DNA of 64,000 nucleotides. It comes from Adineta vaga (lineage: Eukaryota > Rotifera). Under the pieces are notes generated by a model, which was not told the origin of the DNA, searched no databases, and worked only from the letters and a program-made list of their open reading frames with translations. Made by a program: the position numbers and the translations under genes. Each line of letters starts with the position of its first letter. The first letter of the stretch is position 1. Positions 32,438 to 43,727 of this stretch are shown piece after piece. The stretch is from positions 8,742,001-8,806,000 of the forward strand of contig CP075494.1 of assembly GCA_021613535.1 (NCBI GenBank). Direction: 5' to 3'.

Positions 32438-33073
32438 ATGGCTTCTACTCGGCAACTTCGTATTTTAGCTTTTGGTGCATCGTTAACTGAAGGTTATTAT
32501 AACGATGGTTTACAATTTCATCCATATACACATCGTCTTTCTGAACTTCTTGGTTCACTATTCAATACAATTGATATCCATAATGCTGGTGTTAGTGGTG
32601 AAGCTGTTTTAAGTTCAACAATGCTTCCAAGACTAAAACAATTATTATCATCAGCATCTGTAAATCAATTTGATTGGGTGTTGATCTTAGCTGGAACTAA
32701 TGATACTATACGTGATCAACAAAAAGCATCCGTAGTTTTCAAAACATATAAATTATTGATTGATGAATGTCATAAACATGGAGCTCGCGTTTTAGTTATG
32801 ACTCTACCTGAAACAATCTATCCACGAGAATTTCCATTCGATGTTCAACGGCAAGAATTCAATCGATTACTGAAAGAAGAGTTAAAACCAACAAATAACG
32901 ATAAAATCAATCCGAATATTGTTGTGTTAGATGTTGATAGACTTTTACCACGACATTCTCTTTCTGCAAATGAAAGTCGACAGATTTGGACTGATGAATT
33001 GCATTTTACACCGCAAGGATACGATCGACTAGGAGAATTTATTTTTGAAGCACTTAAACCTTTTCTTTCATAA
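32438..33073 (+). CDS. SGNH/GDSL-type hydrolase, intronless
   Basis: Single exon, 211 residues from the ATG at 32438. It shows the SGNH hydrolase blocks: block I FGASLTEGY with nucleophile Ser15 (Ala replaces the Asp of the usual GDS), Gly in block II (NAGVSGE), block III AGTND with Asn88, and block V DELHFTPQGY with Asp186 and His189. Such enzymes are esterases or lipases acting on small ester substrates; the substrate here is unknown. There is no signal peptide, so it is probably cytosolic. The frame is open 75 bp further upstream but only from a non-ATG codon. It lacks introns in a region where most genes have many, and the domain type is common in bacteria, fungi and plants, so horizontal origin is possible. 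Confidence 0.88.
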   Translation: MASTRQLRILAFGASLTEGYYNDGLQFHPYTHRLSELLGSLFNTIDIHNAGVSGEAVLSSTMLPRLKQLLSSASVNQFDWVLILAGTNDTIRDQQKASVVFKTYKLLIDECHKHGARVLVMTLPETIYPREFPFDVQRQEFNRLLKEELKPTNNDKINPNIVVLDVDRLLPRHSLSANESRQIWTDELHFTPQGYDRLGEFIFEALKPFLS

Positions 33074-33292
33074 GTTAAATTCTCAATAAAAAAAAATCAA
33101 AAATCAATAACTAACACATGAAAATAACTTTGAATCATTATGTTCTACTCAGTATTCGTACATCAGATAGAGTTCAATATCAGGGCGAAGTTTCTTTCTT
33201 TTAAATAAATGAGTATCGCCTTCCATCTGTTTCTATTATAACATCAGACGTATGAAACACATTGACTGAATCTGTACTTTATTTTGACATCA

Positions 33293-34140
33293 ATGCTATT
33301 AATGGAAGAATCTAACTCAACAAAATCATCTTCTTCATCATCTAGCAGACAACTATGTAACCCTTTCCCGAATCATCGATCAGCAATTTTTATTTTAATA
33401 TGTAAAATAATTGTTGTTAGTGAATTACTTATCATAATCTTTTTTAATTATTGGACAAAACATTTACAAAATCAGAAAATCTATACAAGTAACTATCGTC
33501 TTTCTTTATTCGTTTAGAAGATTGAATAATCGATAGTATATAAATTAAAATATATTCAATCATTTAGATTCGATTTGGTCTATTAATGTTATGTTGATAT
33601 TAACTAGTATTAATTTATTCATGGAACTTTTTCATTTTGTATACATCGATTGTATGCTTAGGGGAACAGTTCAAATAACAACTATTCTTCGTAAGAACAT
33701 AGAACATATAATTAATGTTATGAAACTTTCTTTCGATTGATTTTCTTAGAAGGAATGATGTTTATTTTGACGTTTATTATCACGGATTGTGAAATTTTAT
33801 TCGTCATACTTGTTGCATCGAATATGTATCGATTCACAATATATTATGCATTACCATATTTTATTTTCTCAGCAATTTTTAGTTTTGTTGAATGGATCTT
33901 GTCATTAAAACGTTTTGTAAGTCATTTGCAAAAAGAACATTAATCTGATTCTTTTCGTTTTGATTCTACTAGACGACAGATTGGTTTCAAGTTATTAGTA
34001 TACCAGAAGACAGTTTAGTGTATCATAATAATGCAACCACATGGATTCTTTCAAACAATCAATTTTCAGCAATACTGGAAGAAGATGAAGATCCAATAGT
34101 TTTATCGAAATCAGTCAAATACAATGATACAATAGTTTAG
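33293..34140 (+). CDS. Four-helix membrane protein of unknown function
   Basis: Exons 33293-33488, 33568-33690, 33750-33916 and 33973-34140 sum to 654 nt (217 residues), closing exactly in frame. A Ser-rich N-terminus (SSSSSSS) is followed by four hydrophobic segments, near residues 30-50 (AIFILICKIIVVSELLIIIF), 72-90 (NVMLILTSINLFMELFHFVY), 110-132 (MFILTFIITDCEILFVILVA) and 140-160 (ALPYFIFSAIFSFVEWIL). The acidic C-terminal tail (LEEDEDPIVL) is probably cytoplasmic. The layout resembles small tetraspan proteins, but the tetraspanin CCG motif is absent. I do not recognise a family. Confidence 0.65.
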
Positions 34141-36390
34141 AGATTGATTCGAACGATATTTGTTGTCTCAAAGTTGAATTATGAAACTATTATTTGTATT
34201 TGTAGGCAATATATAAAAACGTGTTTAAAGTTCCTTTTAATAGCATTTTATTGAAGATTAATCCATATTGAATTTGTTTATCTAGTTAGAATAAAAATTC
34301 ATTGATCAAAATCTTTATTATCAACATCATGCTTAAATTACACGAACTTTCAATCAGATAATTTTTTTCTTCGGAGAACTCGTGTTCATCAGACTATGAC
34401 TTTATTACAATTGAGAATCGAGCATGAATAACATTTACTCGATGAGCTCAAATTCTTAAACTAATAGTTACCTATTTTTAACACTTTTGTATGCCAAAAA
34501 AAGGTCATCATCATATGTGATTCTTTACTTGTGAATACTGTAGTCATCTTATATTAGAACAAGTATGAAAAACATATTTCATAACAAATACGCAAACTTC
34601 CGGTAGAAGTAAAATAGAAAAGAAAAAACATGTTAAATGTTTCAGACAAAATAAAGTTATTCATTTAAATCAATATTATCAGCTATGTTTAGAAATACTT
34701 CACATATCGTTCAGTTAGTTAGCAACAAACAAATAATGAATAATTATCATACATCTGCTCATCAGTCCTTAGACTTCATCGTATACTTTCGAAATAATAG
34801 AATGCCATTGTCGATCACCTGCAAGCAAGTGATCTATGCAATTGCCGTTTTTTCAATAGTATTAGATAGTGAATGTAGATGGTAATGGTTTTATTGCAAA
34901 TGTGTTTGTGTAGGTATAGAGTTAGTAGAGAGTACCAGATCTTGACTGCCATCGATATCAGCTGAATTTCCCTTTTCTACTATGCAACTTCTGCGTATTT
35001 ATTTTTGTTTTTTAAGTTTTAAGTATACCTAGATCAGACAAATGAATAATCTAAGTGAACGATAATTGGAACAGATGTTTATAGATAAGAATAGGTGGGG
35101 AAAGGATGTGGGAAGGATTAGAGGGATAAAAGTCTATTGAGTCATATTCATATATACATATATATATATATAAGAATGTATGAGAATAGTAGTATAATCA
35201 CTCGTGAGTGAAAATAGATGAAGTAAGTTTTATAGAAAGTATCAAAAAGAGATTAAACTCGTTTTCGAATTCTACGGTTTTTCATATTTCATTCGGTTTT
35301 AATTCGTTCAGAGAGTAGTAAGTTTCTCAACGATATCATCTCCCATATCTCTCTTGCCTTTATCTTCTTCTCAGAGTTAACAACATGAGGGATGTAATTA
35401 AACAATCAAAATTCAAGACTCATTACGAAAAAAGCATTAGAAATAATATAGTCATACTGCGCCCATAGAAAACATCATGTTCAATTTATAGCAATCGTTC
35501 GTGAATAGCCTAAAAAAGTCTATACACACTTCACATCTGGTCACGTTGATTCTAAGTATAACTGTACTTTTTGATATTGAGCTTTCTGGCTAACAGGCCA
35601 TTCTATCTACTATTTATCTTATAAAATTTTAATTTCTACTTAACCGTCTTTTATTTGTTTTGAATCAGGTTACTATTTTGGTACGCAAACTGTCAATAGT
35701 CTCAAAGTCTGGTTGATATCTATTCTGACTAAATGTTAGCATAATAACAGGAAATCCATTTACGGGTGATTGTACTTAAAGCATTATATCTTTCTCAAAT
35801 ATCAAGTAACATCTATCGTAAGATACTGATAATATTGAACGATGGATATCAGCTCAAACGTAATATCCGTTTATTCTTGAATGATGAGTTTGAAACATTT
35901 GATCTTTTAAATAGCAGCGCTGATTTTCTACTTTTTACCATCGTGTCAAGTTAAAATGACAAAAACACCAACCACCATGAAAAACTCGTCAGAGTATGAT
36001 TTCTCATCTATTTAATGTACAAAAATATTTTCAATTACTCACTGCGAAGAATGTTTCGTCACGATAGAATACATTCTGCGAACAACAAAGAAAAAATAGA
36101 ATTACCTGAAAATTTTCTCTCTTTTTTACGGCATCATATTTTACTCATTTTAATCGATGTGTAGTAATTCATAAGGTAAATTTTCGTTCTTCTAGGTACA
36201 CGTATTGAATCAGTAGATACACACATATGACGAGACTCTTTGTTCAATCATAAGAATCAGATATTTTTAAAAGGCTGATAATTTATTTTTCTTCACTAGA
36301 TCTTCGACTAATATTCATAACTTTAAATATCTTCATTTTAGATTCATTTCCCTTCACTTTTATATTTACATATTAGTTTTCTTGCTCACA
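34141..36390. other. Intergenic region, no gene seen
   Basis: About 2.2 kb of AT-rich sequence with an (AT)n stretch at 35157-35175. Scattered frames of about 60 codons (34685-34885, 35766-35954) show no domain and no matching splice structure. Confidence 0.5.
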
Positions 36391-36720
36391 ATGACATCAT
36401 CGATCAATCCTATTCGAATCTTATTATTTTTAACCATTTGCTGGTTGTTGATATTGTCAAGCAATGCATTGAATACAAATGATACTCTTTTTCATCGTTA
36501 TTATAAATCATTTCGATCATCAAGCGCACCAGTTTCGAACGTTACAGAAAAACCTACTCCATCATTATCTACACCTCTTCTTAAAAGACGAAGTGCCTAT
36601 ATTCCTGGGTTTTGTTATCCTGTTCAAGTCGGAACGAATACATATGTTATGGTATGTTTACATAATGGTTTTCGAAAAAGTGTTTACTTGATACCAAATC
36701 CAAATGAAGTAACTAACTAG
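36391..36720 (+). CDS. Small secreted precursor with dibasic cleavage site
   Basis: Single exon of 109 residues from the ATG at 36391. A clear signal peptide (IRILLFLTICWLLILSS, then ALNTND) is followed by a Ser/Thr/Pro-rich propeptide and a Lys-Arg-Arg site near residue 66. After it comes a C-terminal part of about 43 residues, starting SAYIPGFCYPVQVG and containing two Cys (in GFCYP and VMVCLHNG), which could form one disulfide. This layout fits a secreted peptide or small extracellular protein. There is no C-terminal amidation Gly before a basic site, so a classical amidated neuropeptide is not indicated. Function unknown. Confidence 0.6.
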   Translation: MTSSINPIRILLFLTICWLLILSSNALNTNDTLFHRYYKSFRSSSAPVSNVTEKPTPSLSTPLLKRRSAYIPGFCYPVQVGTNTYVMVCLHNGFRKSVYLIPNPNEVTN

Positions 36721-37795
36721 ATTGTTTTCTTTCGTATTAATACATATTCTCGTGATAAATAATGTCATATGAAGAACTGGTTTATTTGGTATAGATCAAT
36801 TTACGAATAAATTTGTCTTGTTTTTATATTTAAATTGATTTCGTATCGAACGAATGCAACTAAAGAACGATTTTTGTTTTGAAAAATAAAAAAGATGTAA
36901 CAAAAAATGTTCTCAAATCAATTCATGAATCATAGATTCATAATATTAATATTTATTCATTGTCTACAGGTCAATATATTCACTTACTAATCGATCGGAA
37001 CAAGAACTTGAGTGCGCAAAGTTTAATCAAACACGAACAGATTCAGTTCTATATGAATAAGGTACAAACATTCAAAGTATCACAGTTTTAACAAACAGTA
37101 TATTTATAATAGAGTATCAGAATACAATATACTGTTTTTGCAAAAGCGTGTATTATTCATCATAAAACTTCGACAGATTGTTACTGATGAGATAAATGGT
37201 GTAGGTTTTATTAACAGTTGATTCATTAAAAGTAAACTTTTCAAATCACTTAAAATAGAATGACTACGGCAAATTAAAAGATATAATAGAGACTTTATTT
37301 TTTCAATTAGAAACGAATTTAACATAATCCAGAACGCAAGAATAAAAAAAAACAGATTGATCTTCGATTATTTATGGTACTGAAATCCTTTATTTCTGTT
37401 ATTTTTAAAAATTTTCATAGTTTGAATAAATATATGGTGAGATTCTTCAAATTTAACGGAAATCTTTCGACATGTTGGATTCGAATTATGACGTTTTATG
37501 TGAGAATCAATAGCATTAACATAAATATTACTTTGAATACATTCAAAATATTGACATATTCTTTATCGTGTATACCTTCTAATTCAATTTTGCCCTAATA
37601 ACCCAACAAGATGATTCTTATTCATACACTTCACAAAATGTTAAAATAATATTTCTATGCAGTACTTACGAACAAAATATGCGTTAAATATTAAAAATGG
37701 AGTATTGAATCCAAATGCAAATAACTTAAAGGTCTTTTCTAAAAGTATATTTATAAAAAAACACTGACATTAGACATCGTCCAATCGATGATAGA
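36721..37795. other. Intergenic region before the DEG/ENaC gene
   Basis: AT-rich sequence with no supportable gene. AATAAA elements near 36885 may end the secreted-precursor transcript. Short frames at 37104-37325 (-) and 37374-37598 (+) have no recognisable features. Confidence 0.45.
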
Positions 37796-39457
37796 ATGAC
37801 AGATACGACAATTCGACATATTGCTACTGTATTTCCAGTAAGTGCTGATGCATTAAAATCTAATTCAAAATTTCGTCGTCGACGTTCAATTATTCGTGAA
37901 TTCAGTCTTAACACATCTACTCATGGTATTCCAGGTATTGCACGAAGTGAAAGTCTACATAATCGATTATTTTGGACAGTTTGTTTAATACTATTTACTG
38001 GTATTATGACCTATTTTATTACTCAAGCGATTCGAGCTTATTTCTCTTATCCAACTCAAACATCTGTTTCATTTGTTGTGAAACGTTCTCAACCATTTCC
38101 AGCAGTTAGTTTTTGTAATTATGCACCAGCTAGATTCGATCGTTTTATTGGTCCGTTTGTAAATTATACGAATTCACGAAACATTACGAATACAAATGAT
38201 ACAAGCACTATAATTCCACAACAATTCGGTTATATTCTTGATTTTTTCCAACAAATATTCAATTCTGGTGAAATGGTTACACCGTATCTATTTAGTTTGA
38301 ATAACATACTCTTAGAGTGTATTTATAATGGAGCCAGTTGTACAAAAGATGATTTTATTTCATTTGTATCCTCAACTCATGGAGGTTGTTATACATTTAA
38401 TGCTCAATTGAAATCAAGTAATAAAACACTTCGACAAACTACTGAAAGTGGAAATAATGGTAAACTTCAATTGCGTCTCTATACGCATAGTCATCAATAT
38501 GTACCATATGTTTCGAAGGTAAATCTGTTGAAATAAAATTTAGGTTACTGTAAAGTTCTTTTTCTGTCTTCCAAGATGTTACAGCTGGTGTAATGATCAT
38601 GATTCACGACAATAAAGAATTACCATTGATTGAAGTAGCTGGCATGGAACTTGCACCTGGTTATCGACATAAATTAAGTTATAAGAAAAGAACTAGTCAA
38701 TTGTTATCCTCGCCGTACTCGGAATGTACTAATAAAATTACTCGTCCTATGCAAGCAATGTTCGATCGATATGGAGGTGCTGATTATGTTTATTCACCGG
38801 GTATCTGTAATTCTATATGTGTACAAACATATGTGTAAGTTGAAATAAAATACTTGAGAAATGGAGAATGTTTCAATGAATTTATTTAGATATCAAGAAT
38901 GTAAATGTGTCAATCCACTACAATTTACTTTTCGTACAATTATTCGACCCGGCACGAATGAAATTCTCACGGCACCAGTTTGTAACTCTTCAGATTCATG
39001 TTATTCAAATGCATCTGACCGAATTACGAATTCAGATTCTATTTGGAATCAATTTTGTTCCGATTGTTTACAAGCTTGCTCGACTGTAGATTTTACTATT
39101 GTACCATCAGCAGCCGCTACACTATCTGTAGAATATGCATATATATATAAATCTACGGTAGAAAACTCTGGAATACCAATACCAACAGATTGGTCGGATT
39201 CATGGTTAACAATGATGCAAAAGAATTATATAGCAGTTGATATTGTTTCTGAAACAACTCGTGTGGAAACATATAGAGAAGATCCATCAATAAGTCCTGT
39301 TGATTTAATTTCAAATGTTGGCGGACAGACAGGTCTTTGGATTGGTATTAGCTTTTTATCACTAATGGAATTAGTAGAAATGTTATATCGTCTTTTGCGA
39401 TATCATTGTCATCTTGTTAGAACAAGAATACAAAATGAGGATGATACTCATTTATAA
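37796..39457 (+). CDS. DEG/ENaC-family sodium channel subunit
   Basis: Trimeric amiloride-sensitive type channel subunit. Exons 37796-38518, 38576-38834 and 38890-39457. The N-terminal cytosolic part has RRRRSIIREFSLNT and IARSES, then membrane helix 1 (LFWTVCLILFTGIMTYFI). After it comes the family's FPAVSFCN motif. The large Cys-rich ectodomain contains CIYNGASC, GVMIMIHDN, AGMELAPGY and YQECKCVNP. Helix 2 has GGQTGLWIGISFLSLME, including the Gly-x-Ser filter motif. The canonical junction 38518/38576 leaves the frame one base short (1550 coding nt): exon 1 ends in phase 0 but exon 2 needs phase 1. Either a base is missing near the acceptor, or the intron is non-canonical. With the base, the protein is 516 residues. 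A decayed copy follows at 39862. Confidence 0.85.
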
Positions 39458-39861
39458 CGGACTATATTATATTTATGGCTTTCATTGTATAGTTGAAAAA
39501 TATCAGAATTAAACAATTACTCATTTCTTTCATATCTTTACAGAAAAAAATCGATCACATCAGTAAATAAATAAAGTTTTTGCAAAATTTGTGGGCTTTA
39601 CAAGTGTTCTGAATACATATGAGTATCTACAACAAAAAACAGGATTTGGTCAACGCATAAAAATTCATTCGTAATGATCGAACAAAATATGTTATCTTCT
39701 AAATTCGTATGAATCACTAAGAAAACTATTCTTCATGTTGACTTACCACATTCGAAAATATTTTTGGTACTAGGAATGGATAGGCGTAAATAATTTATAT
39801 AAGAGTTATTACATCGATTAATATTTTTAACAATATATTTCGTATCGATACAGCAAGGAAT
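39458..39861. other. Spacer between DEG/ENaC gene and its decayed copy
   Basis: About 400 bp, AT-rich, with an AATAAA at 39567-39575 that could end the upstream transcript. No gene seen. Confidence 0.45.
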
Positions 39862-40976
39862 ATGACCTAGTTTTCGATTAACAAAATTACTACAGTATCT
39901 CTAGTAAATGCGGAAGCATTGGGACCGGATCCGAAATTGCATCTTCGACGTTCAATTATTCGAGAATTTAGTCTTAATACAACTGCTCATGGTACTGCAG
40001 GTATTGCACGAAGTGAAAGCATACAAAATCGATTATTTTGGACACTTTCATTATTAACTTTTACGGGTATTATGTTATATTTCATTATTCAATCCGTGAG
40101 AGCTTTTTTCGTTTATCCAACTCAAACATCAGTTCTTACACAAGCGGAATGGCCTCAAGCATTCCCCGCAGTTAGTATATATAATGACTCACCACTCCGT
40201 CTTGATCGTTTTCTTAAACCATGTTTGGCTTATACGAATTCATTTAATTTCACTAGTACAAATATTAGCGATACCATTAATCAACAACAAACCGATTATA
40301 TTCCTAATTTCTATCAATGTAAACGTAATCAAGGTGAATCATTAACTGAATACTTCTTTCCACTCAGTTCAATTCTAATAAAATGTATCTACAATGGAAA
40401 AAATTCTAATTCATTCAAGTTATACTGAATGTAGCTGTGTTAATCCAAAACAATGGTCTATTCGAAATATTGTTTTACCTGGTACAACTGAAATCATTGA
40501 AGTACCATTGTATAATTTAACAGATTCATGTTATTCAGAAGCAGCAGTACGATTTCAAATTAATGGAGAAATTTGGACAGTATATTTTTGGAAATATCCA
40601 CATCGATGTTCATTTACTCAGTTTCTAACAAGAATATCTTCTCCTGTTGCTCCAGTTGAATGAAATAAAAGCTTTTGTTGAGTCTTCATCAATTCCAATG
40701 TCATCCAATTGGGAAACAAGGTGAGCAAGTGAGATCGAAAGAAATTATGTTGCTATCGATGTTGTTTGTGAAGCAAGTTTAATTGAGAATTTTACACAAG
40801 ATGCATCAATAACATTTGTTGATTTGATTTCCAATATTGGTTGACATACAGATGTATGGATTGGTATTAGTTTTTTATCATTGATGGGATTAGTAGAAAT
40901 GATATATCGTCTCATACGATATCATTGTTACCGATTTAAACGAAGAATACGAGATAAATATAATATTCATTTATGA
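39862..40976 (+). pseudogene. Decayed tandem copy of the DEG/ENaC channel gene
   Basis: Parallels the gene at 37796 along most of its length: RRSIIREFSLNTTAHG, the first helix, SVYPTQTS-like segment, CIYNGK, CSCVNPKQW, DSCYSEAA and the second helix WIGISFLSLMGLVEM followed by IRYHC. Lesions: a stop at codon 3 (TAG 39868-39870), loss of some 500 bp between CIYNG (near 40385) and TECSCVN (near 40425) that removes the middle of the ectodomain and both introns, frame changes there and near 40660-40750, and a TGA inside the GGQTG block before helix 2 (near 40841). FPAVSFCN has become FPAVSIYN. Several independent defects make it a true pseudogene rather than a sequencing artefact. Confidence 0.85.
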
Positions 40977-41144
40977 GCAAATCGCTTTCTTTTGTCTCTA
41001 TTAAATATAAATGAGGATGTGAAGAAACTTTTATTGTGACTGAATGTACACAGAAAAATATCAACTATTTGATAAGACTTTATAACTTTATATTCGAAAA
41101 AAAAACACAGATATAAATAAATCGAAGAATAATAATACACTGTT

Positions 41145-43293
41145 TCAAAGTTTATCTTTTAAATGAATTGGATTTGTATTGCTATGACTATCCGGTGCAT
41201 GCGTAAAAAGTAAAATAAATGTCCATAAATGAAGAATAACAACGTAGAGTAGAACACCAAGTCGAACCATTGGATAACGTCGAAGAAACATTGTTGCACG
41301 AATACCAAGTTTATCTAATTCATTAGCTGCTCGTTTAACTTTCTTAGTTAAATCAACATCATACGGTGTTTCAGGTAATAATGGCATACGATAACGTAGA
41401 TTTTCATAATGTTCATTATCATCAATTGGTATAGATGTTGTTGAATAATGTTTTGATGATTGGTGTAAAGAATTTTTTGATGTAATTGTTTCGTAATCAT
41501 CGAGACGTTTTTCTAAACGTTCCAATTGCATTGTTAATGAACTTTTATCGATTTGTAAACTTTCAATAATTGTCTGTTTTTGAATTAAAGATTCCGTTAG
41601 ATTTTGTAAACGTTTTTCCAATTCATCATCATTAACATGATTGATTGTTTTCGATGTTAATTGTAAACGAAGACGTTCAATTTCATGTTCACGATCATTT
41701 AATTGTCCTTGATAGATTTGTTTTTGTTTATGAAAATCTTCTGTTGTTGATGTTAAGTCTTCTTTTAAATTATAATAATCTTGTTCAACTAATGATAAAC
41801 GGCCATGTTCTTCTTTTAATTGTTCGGTTAATTTATTGGTTCGTTCATGAGATTGTTCTTCACTATGTTGAATTAATAATTCAGCTTCTTGAAGTTGATT
41901 TCGTAAAGTATGAATAGTTAATTCACGTGCTTGTAATTCTTGTTTAAATAATTCATTTTCACTTTTTATTTCTTCATATTGAACTGATGCCCAATTCGAT
42001 GATGTAGATGATGGTACTGAATTACCTACAACACTTAAATCGAGAAGAGTAGAATCATCATTTGTATTGGTTGTTTCAATATCTAAAAATGAGAAAAAAA
42101 ACAAATTTTATAAGTCAATGAAATTTTCAAAATAATTCTATTAGTTATACAAACCTTGTTGATCTGGAATTGTTGGTGTACTACTTCGATGTTGTACAAT
42201 ATCTTTTAATTTAATAATTAATTTATCTTTTGTTTGTAAAATACGTTGTGCTTTGCTTTTATAATCATTCATTTCTTGTTCTAATTGAGTAACAAGATGT
42301 TTTGCTTGTTTCGTTTGTTGTTGTTGTTGATAGAATTGTAAATGTTCATCATTGTAACGTCTTTCAGTGGATTTTAATTGTTCAATTAATTGTTGATTTT
42401 CATTATTCATACGTTCATGTTCATGTAAATTTCTTTCTAATTCTTGTTCTAATTGTACTAATCGTGTTTTAGAAGCTCTGAAGATTCTGATTGTGGTGTC
42501 GATGAGTTTTGTAATTGTTCGTATTGATTTGTTTTCGTTTGTAATAAACTATCAAGTTCAATCAAACGATTACGAAGTAAATTTATTTGAGAATCTTTTG
42601 CTAATAAAATCTCCATAGAATCAGACTCTCGTGATCGTAAATCACGTAGTAGAGCATCAGATTCGGCAATTTGTTGTTGATATTGAATTTGTTGACGTTT
42701 ATAAACTTCCAATTCATTTACATGTTGTTGTTGTTCATGCGTTAGTTTTTGAATTTGAGTTTGTAAGGAAGTAACGATTTCCTCGTCTGGTTTTTTGATT
42801 GACGGTTCATTTGATAATGGAATAGTCTAGTGAAAAAATGTAATTACTTAATGTTATTAAGGAAATTTTCATCTTACTAAAGTAAATTCTTTGTGATTAG
42901 ATCTAGATGATATTGATAAAGCATCATCGGGAGGATTACTTGATGAACTTTCCGTACGAATTTTGTCGACAGAAGTTTGAGTACGAGTTGCTTTCTTCGT
43001 TTCACTGGTAGTAGTAGCTACTGGTGTTGGACTGTTAAGAAAATTGATTAAATCAGATTCATCGTTTTTCTTCGTACGACGTGTTGAAGGTATAGATGTA
43101 CGGTGTGGTGTTATACGATTAATACAGGTGGTTCTGATGGTACTGATGGAGTAAATGAAGGTGGTTCAGGAATGAATTCAACTTGATTTTGTAGTGATGC
43201 TGTTTTCGATTGTTGATTCTGATGAAGAGCTGCATTGGTTTGTTGATCAACTCGATTGAGAATGTCTTCAGCTTGTTTTAATAACCAAGACAT
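41145..43293 (-). CDS. GOLGA5: Golgin-84 (coiled-coil Golgi tether), two apparent one-base losses
   Basis: Tail-anchored Golgi tethering protein. Exons 43293-42878, 42826-42155 and 42082-41145. The N-terminus MSWLLKQAEDILNRVDQQT matches golgin-84, and TRRTKKNDESDLINFLNS matches its conserved RRKK...FDFLNS block. A long coiled coil covers most of the middle. The C-terminal anchor ANELDKLGIRATMFLRRYP then RLGVLLYVVILHLWTFILL matches the family. Exon 1 (416 nt) and exon 2 (672 nt) are each one base short of what the flanking phases require. Frames switch near 43105-43115 and near 42478-42500, each time with good coding sequence on both sides. With two bases added the protein would be 675 residues (human about 731). 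Confidence 0.85.
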
Positions 43294-43727
43294 GGTCAAA
43301 TGGTTCAATCAACAAAAAATTAGTTGAAATTGTTGATTACGTATTTGGCATAGAGAGAAGAAAAAGAAGAGTAAAAACGGAACAATAACAATGATTCATT
43401 CGATGTAGATCACAGTACCAATAGAGACCATCGTACGACAGATGTCCCCTTTGTATTTTAAAGAACTATAGTATATTAAAAAAAAGTCTATATTCTTTAT
43501 TTCTTACTCCTATTTGTAAAAGGAGTCATATACTTACACTATAGATCGTTTGATATAGGAAGATTATATGTATAAGAACTAAATCATATTTATTAATCAA
43601 ACATTGATCAATGAATTTAAAAATTCCTAACTCTTAAATACATACAAATTTATCACATCTCTACATGTATAGTTCTAGATTGTATTCAAATGCATATTAT
43701 AAAACAAAAAAAAATTTACAAAGACAT
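43294..43727. other. Intergenic region between golgin-84 and receptor genes
   Basis: About 430 bp holding the golgin-84 promoter side and the receptor 3' end, both minus strand. TTTATT and similar elements near 43587 are possible minus-strand poly(A) signals. No gene seen. Confidence 0.4.
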
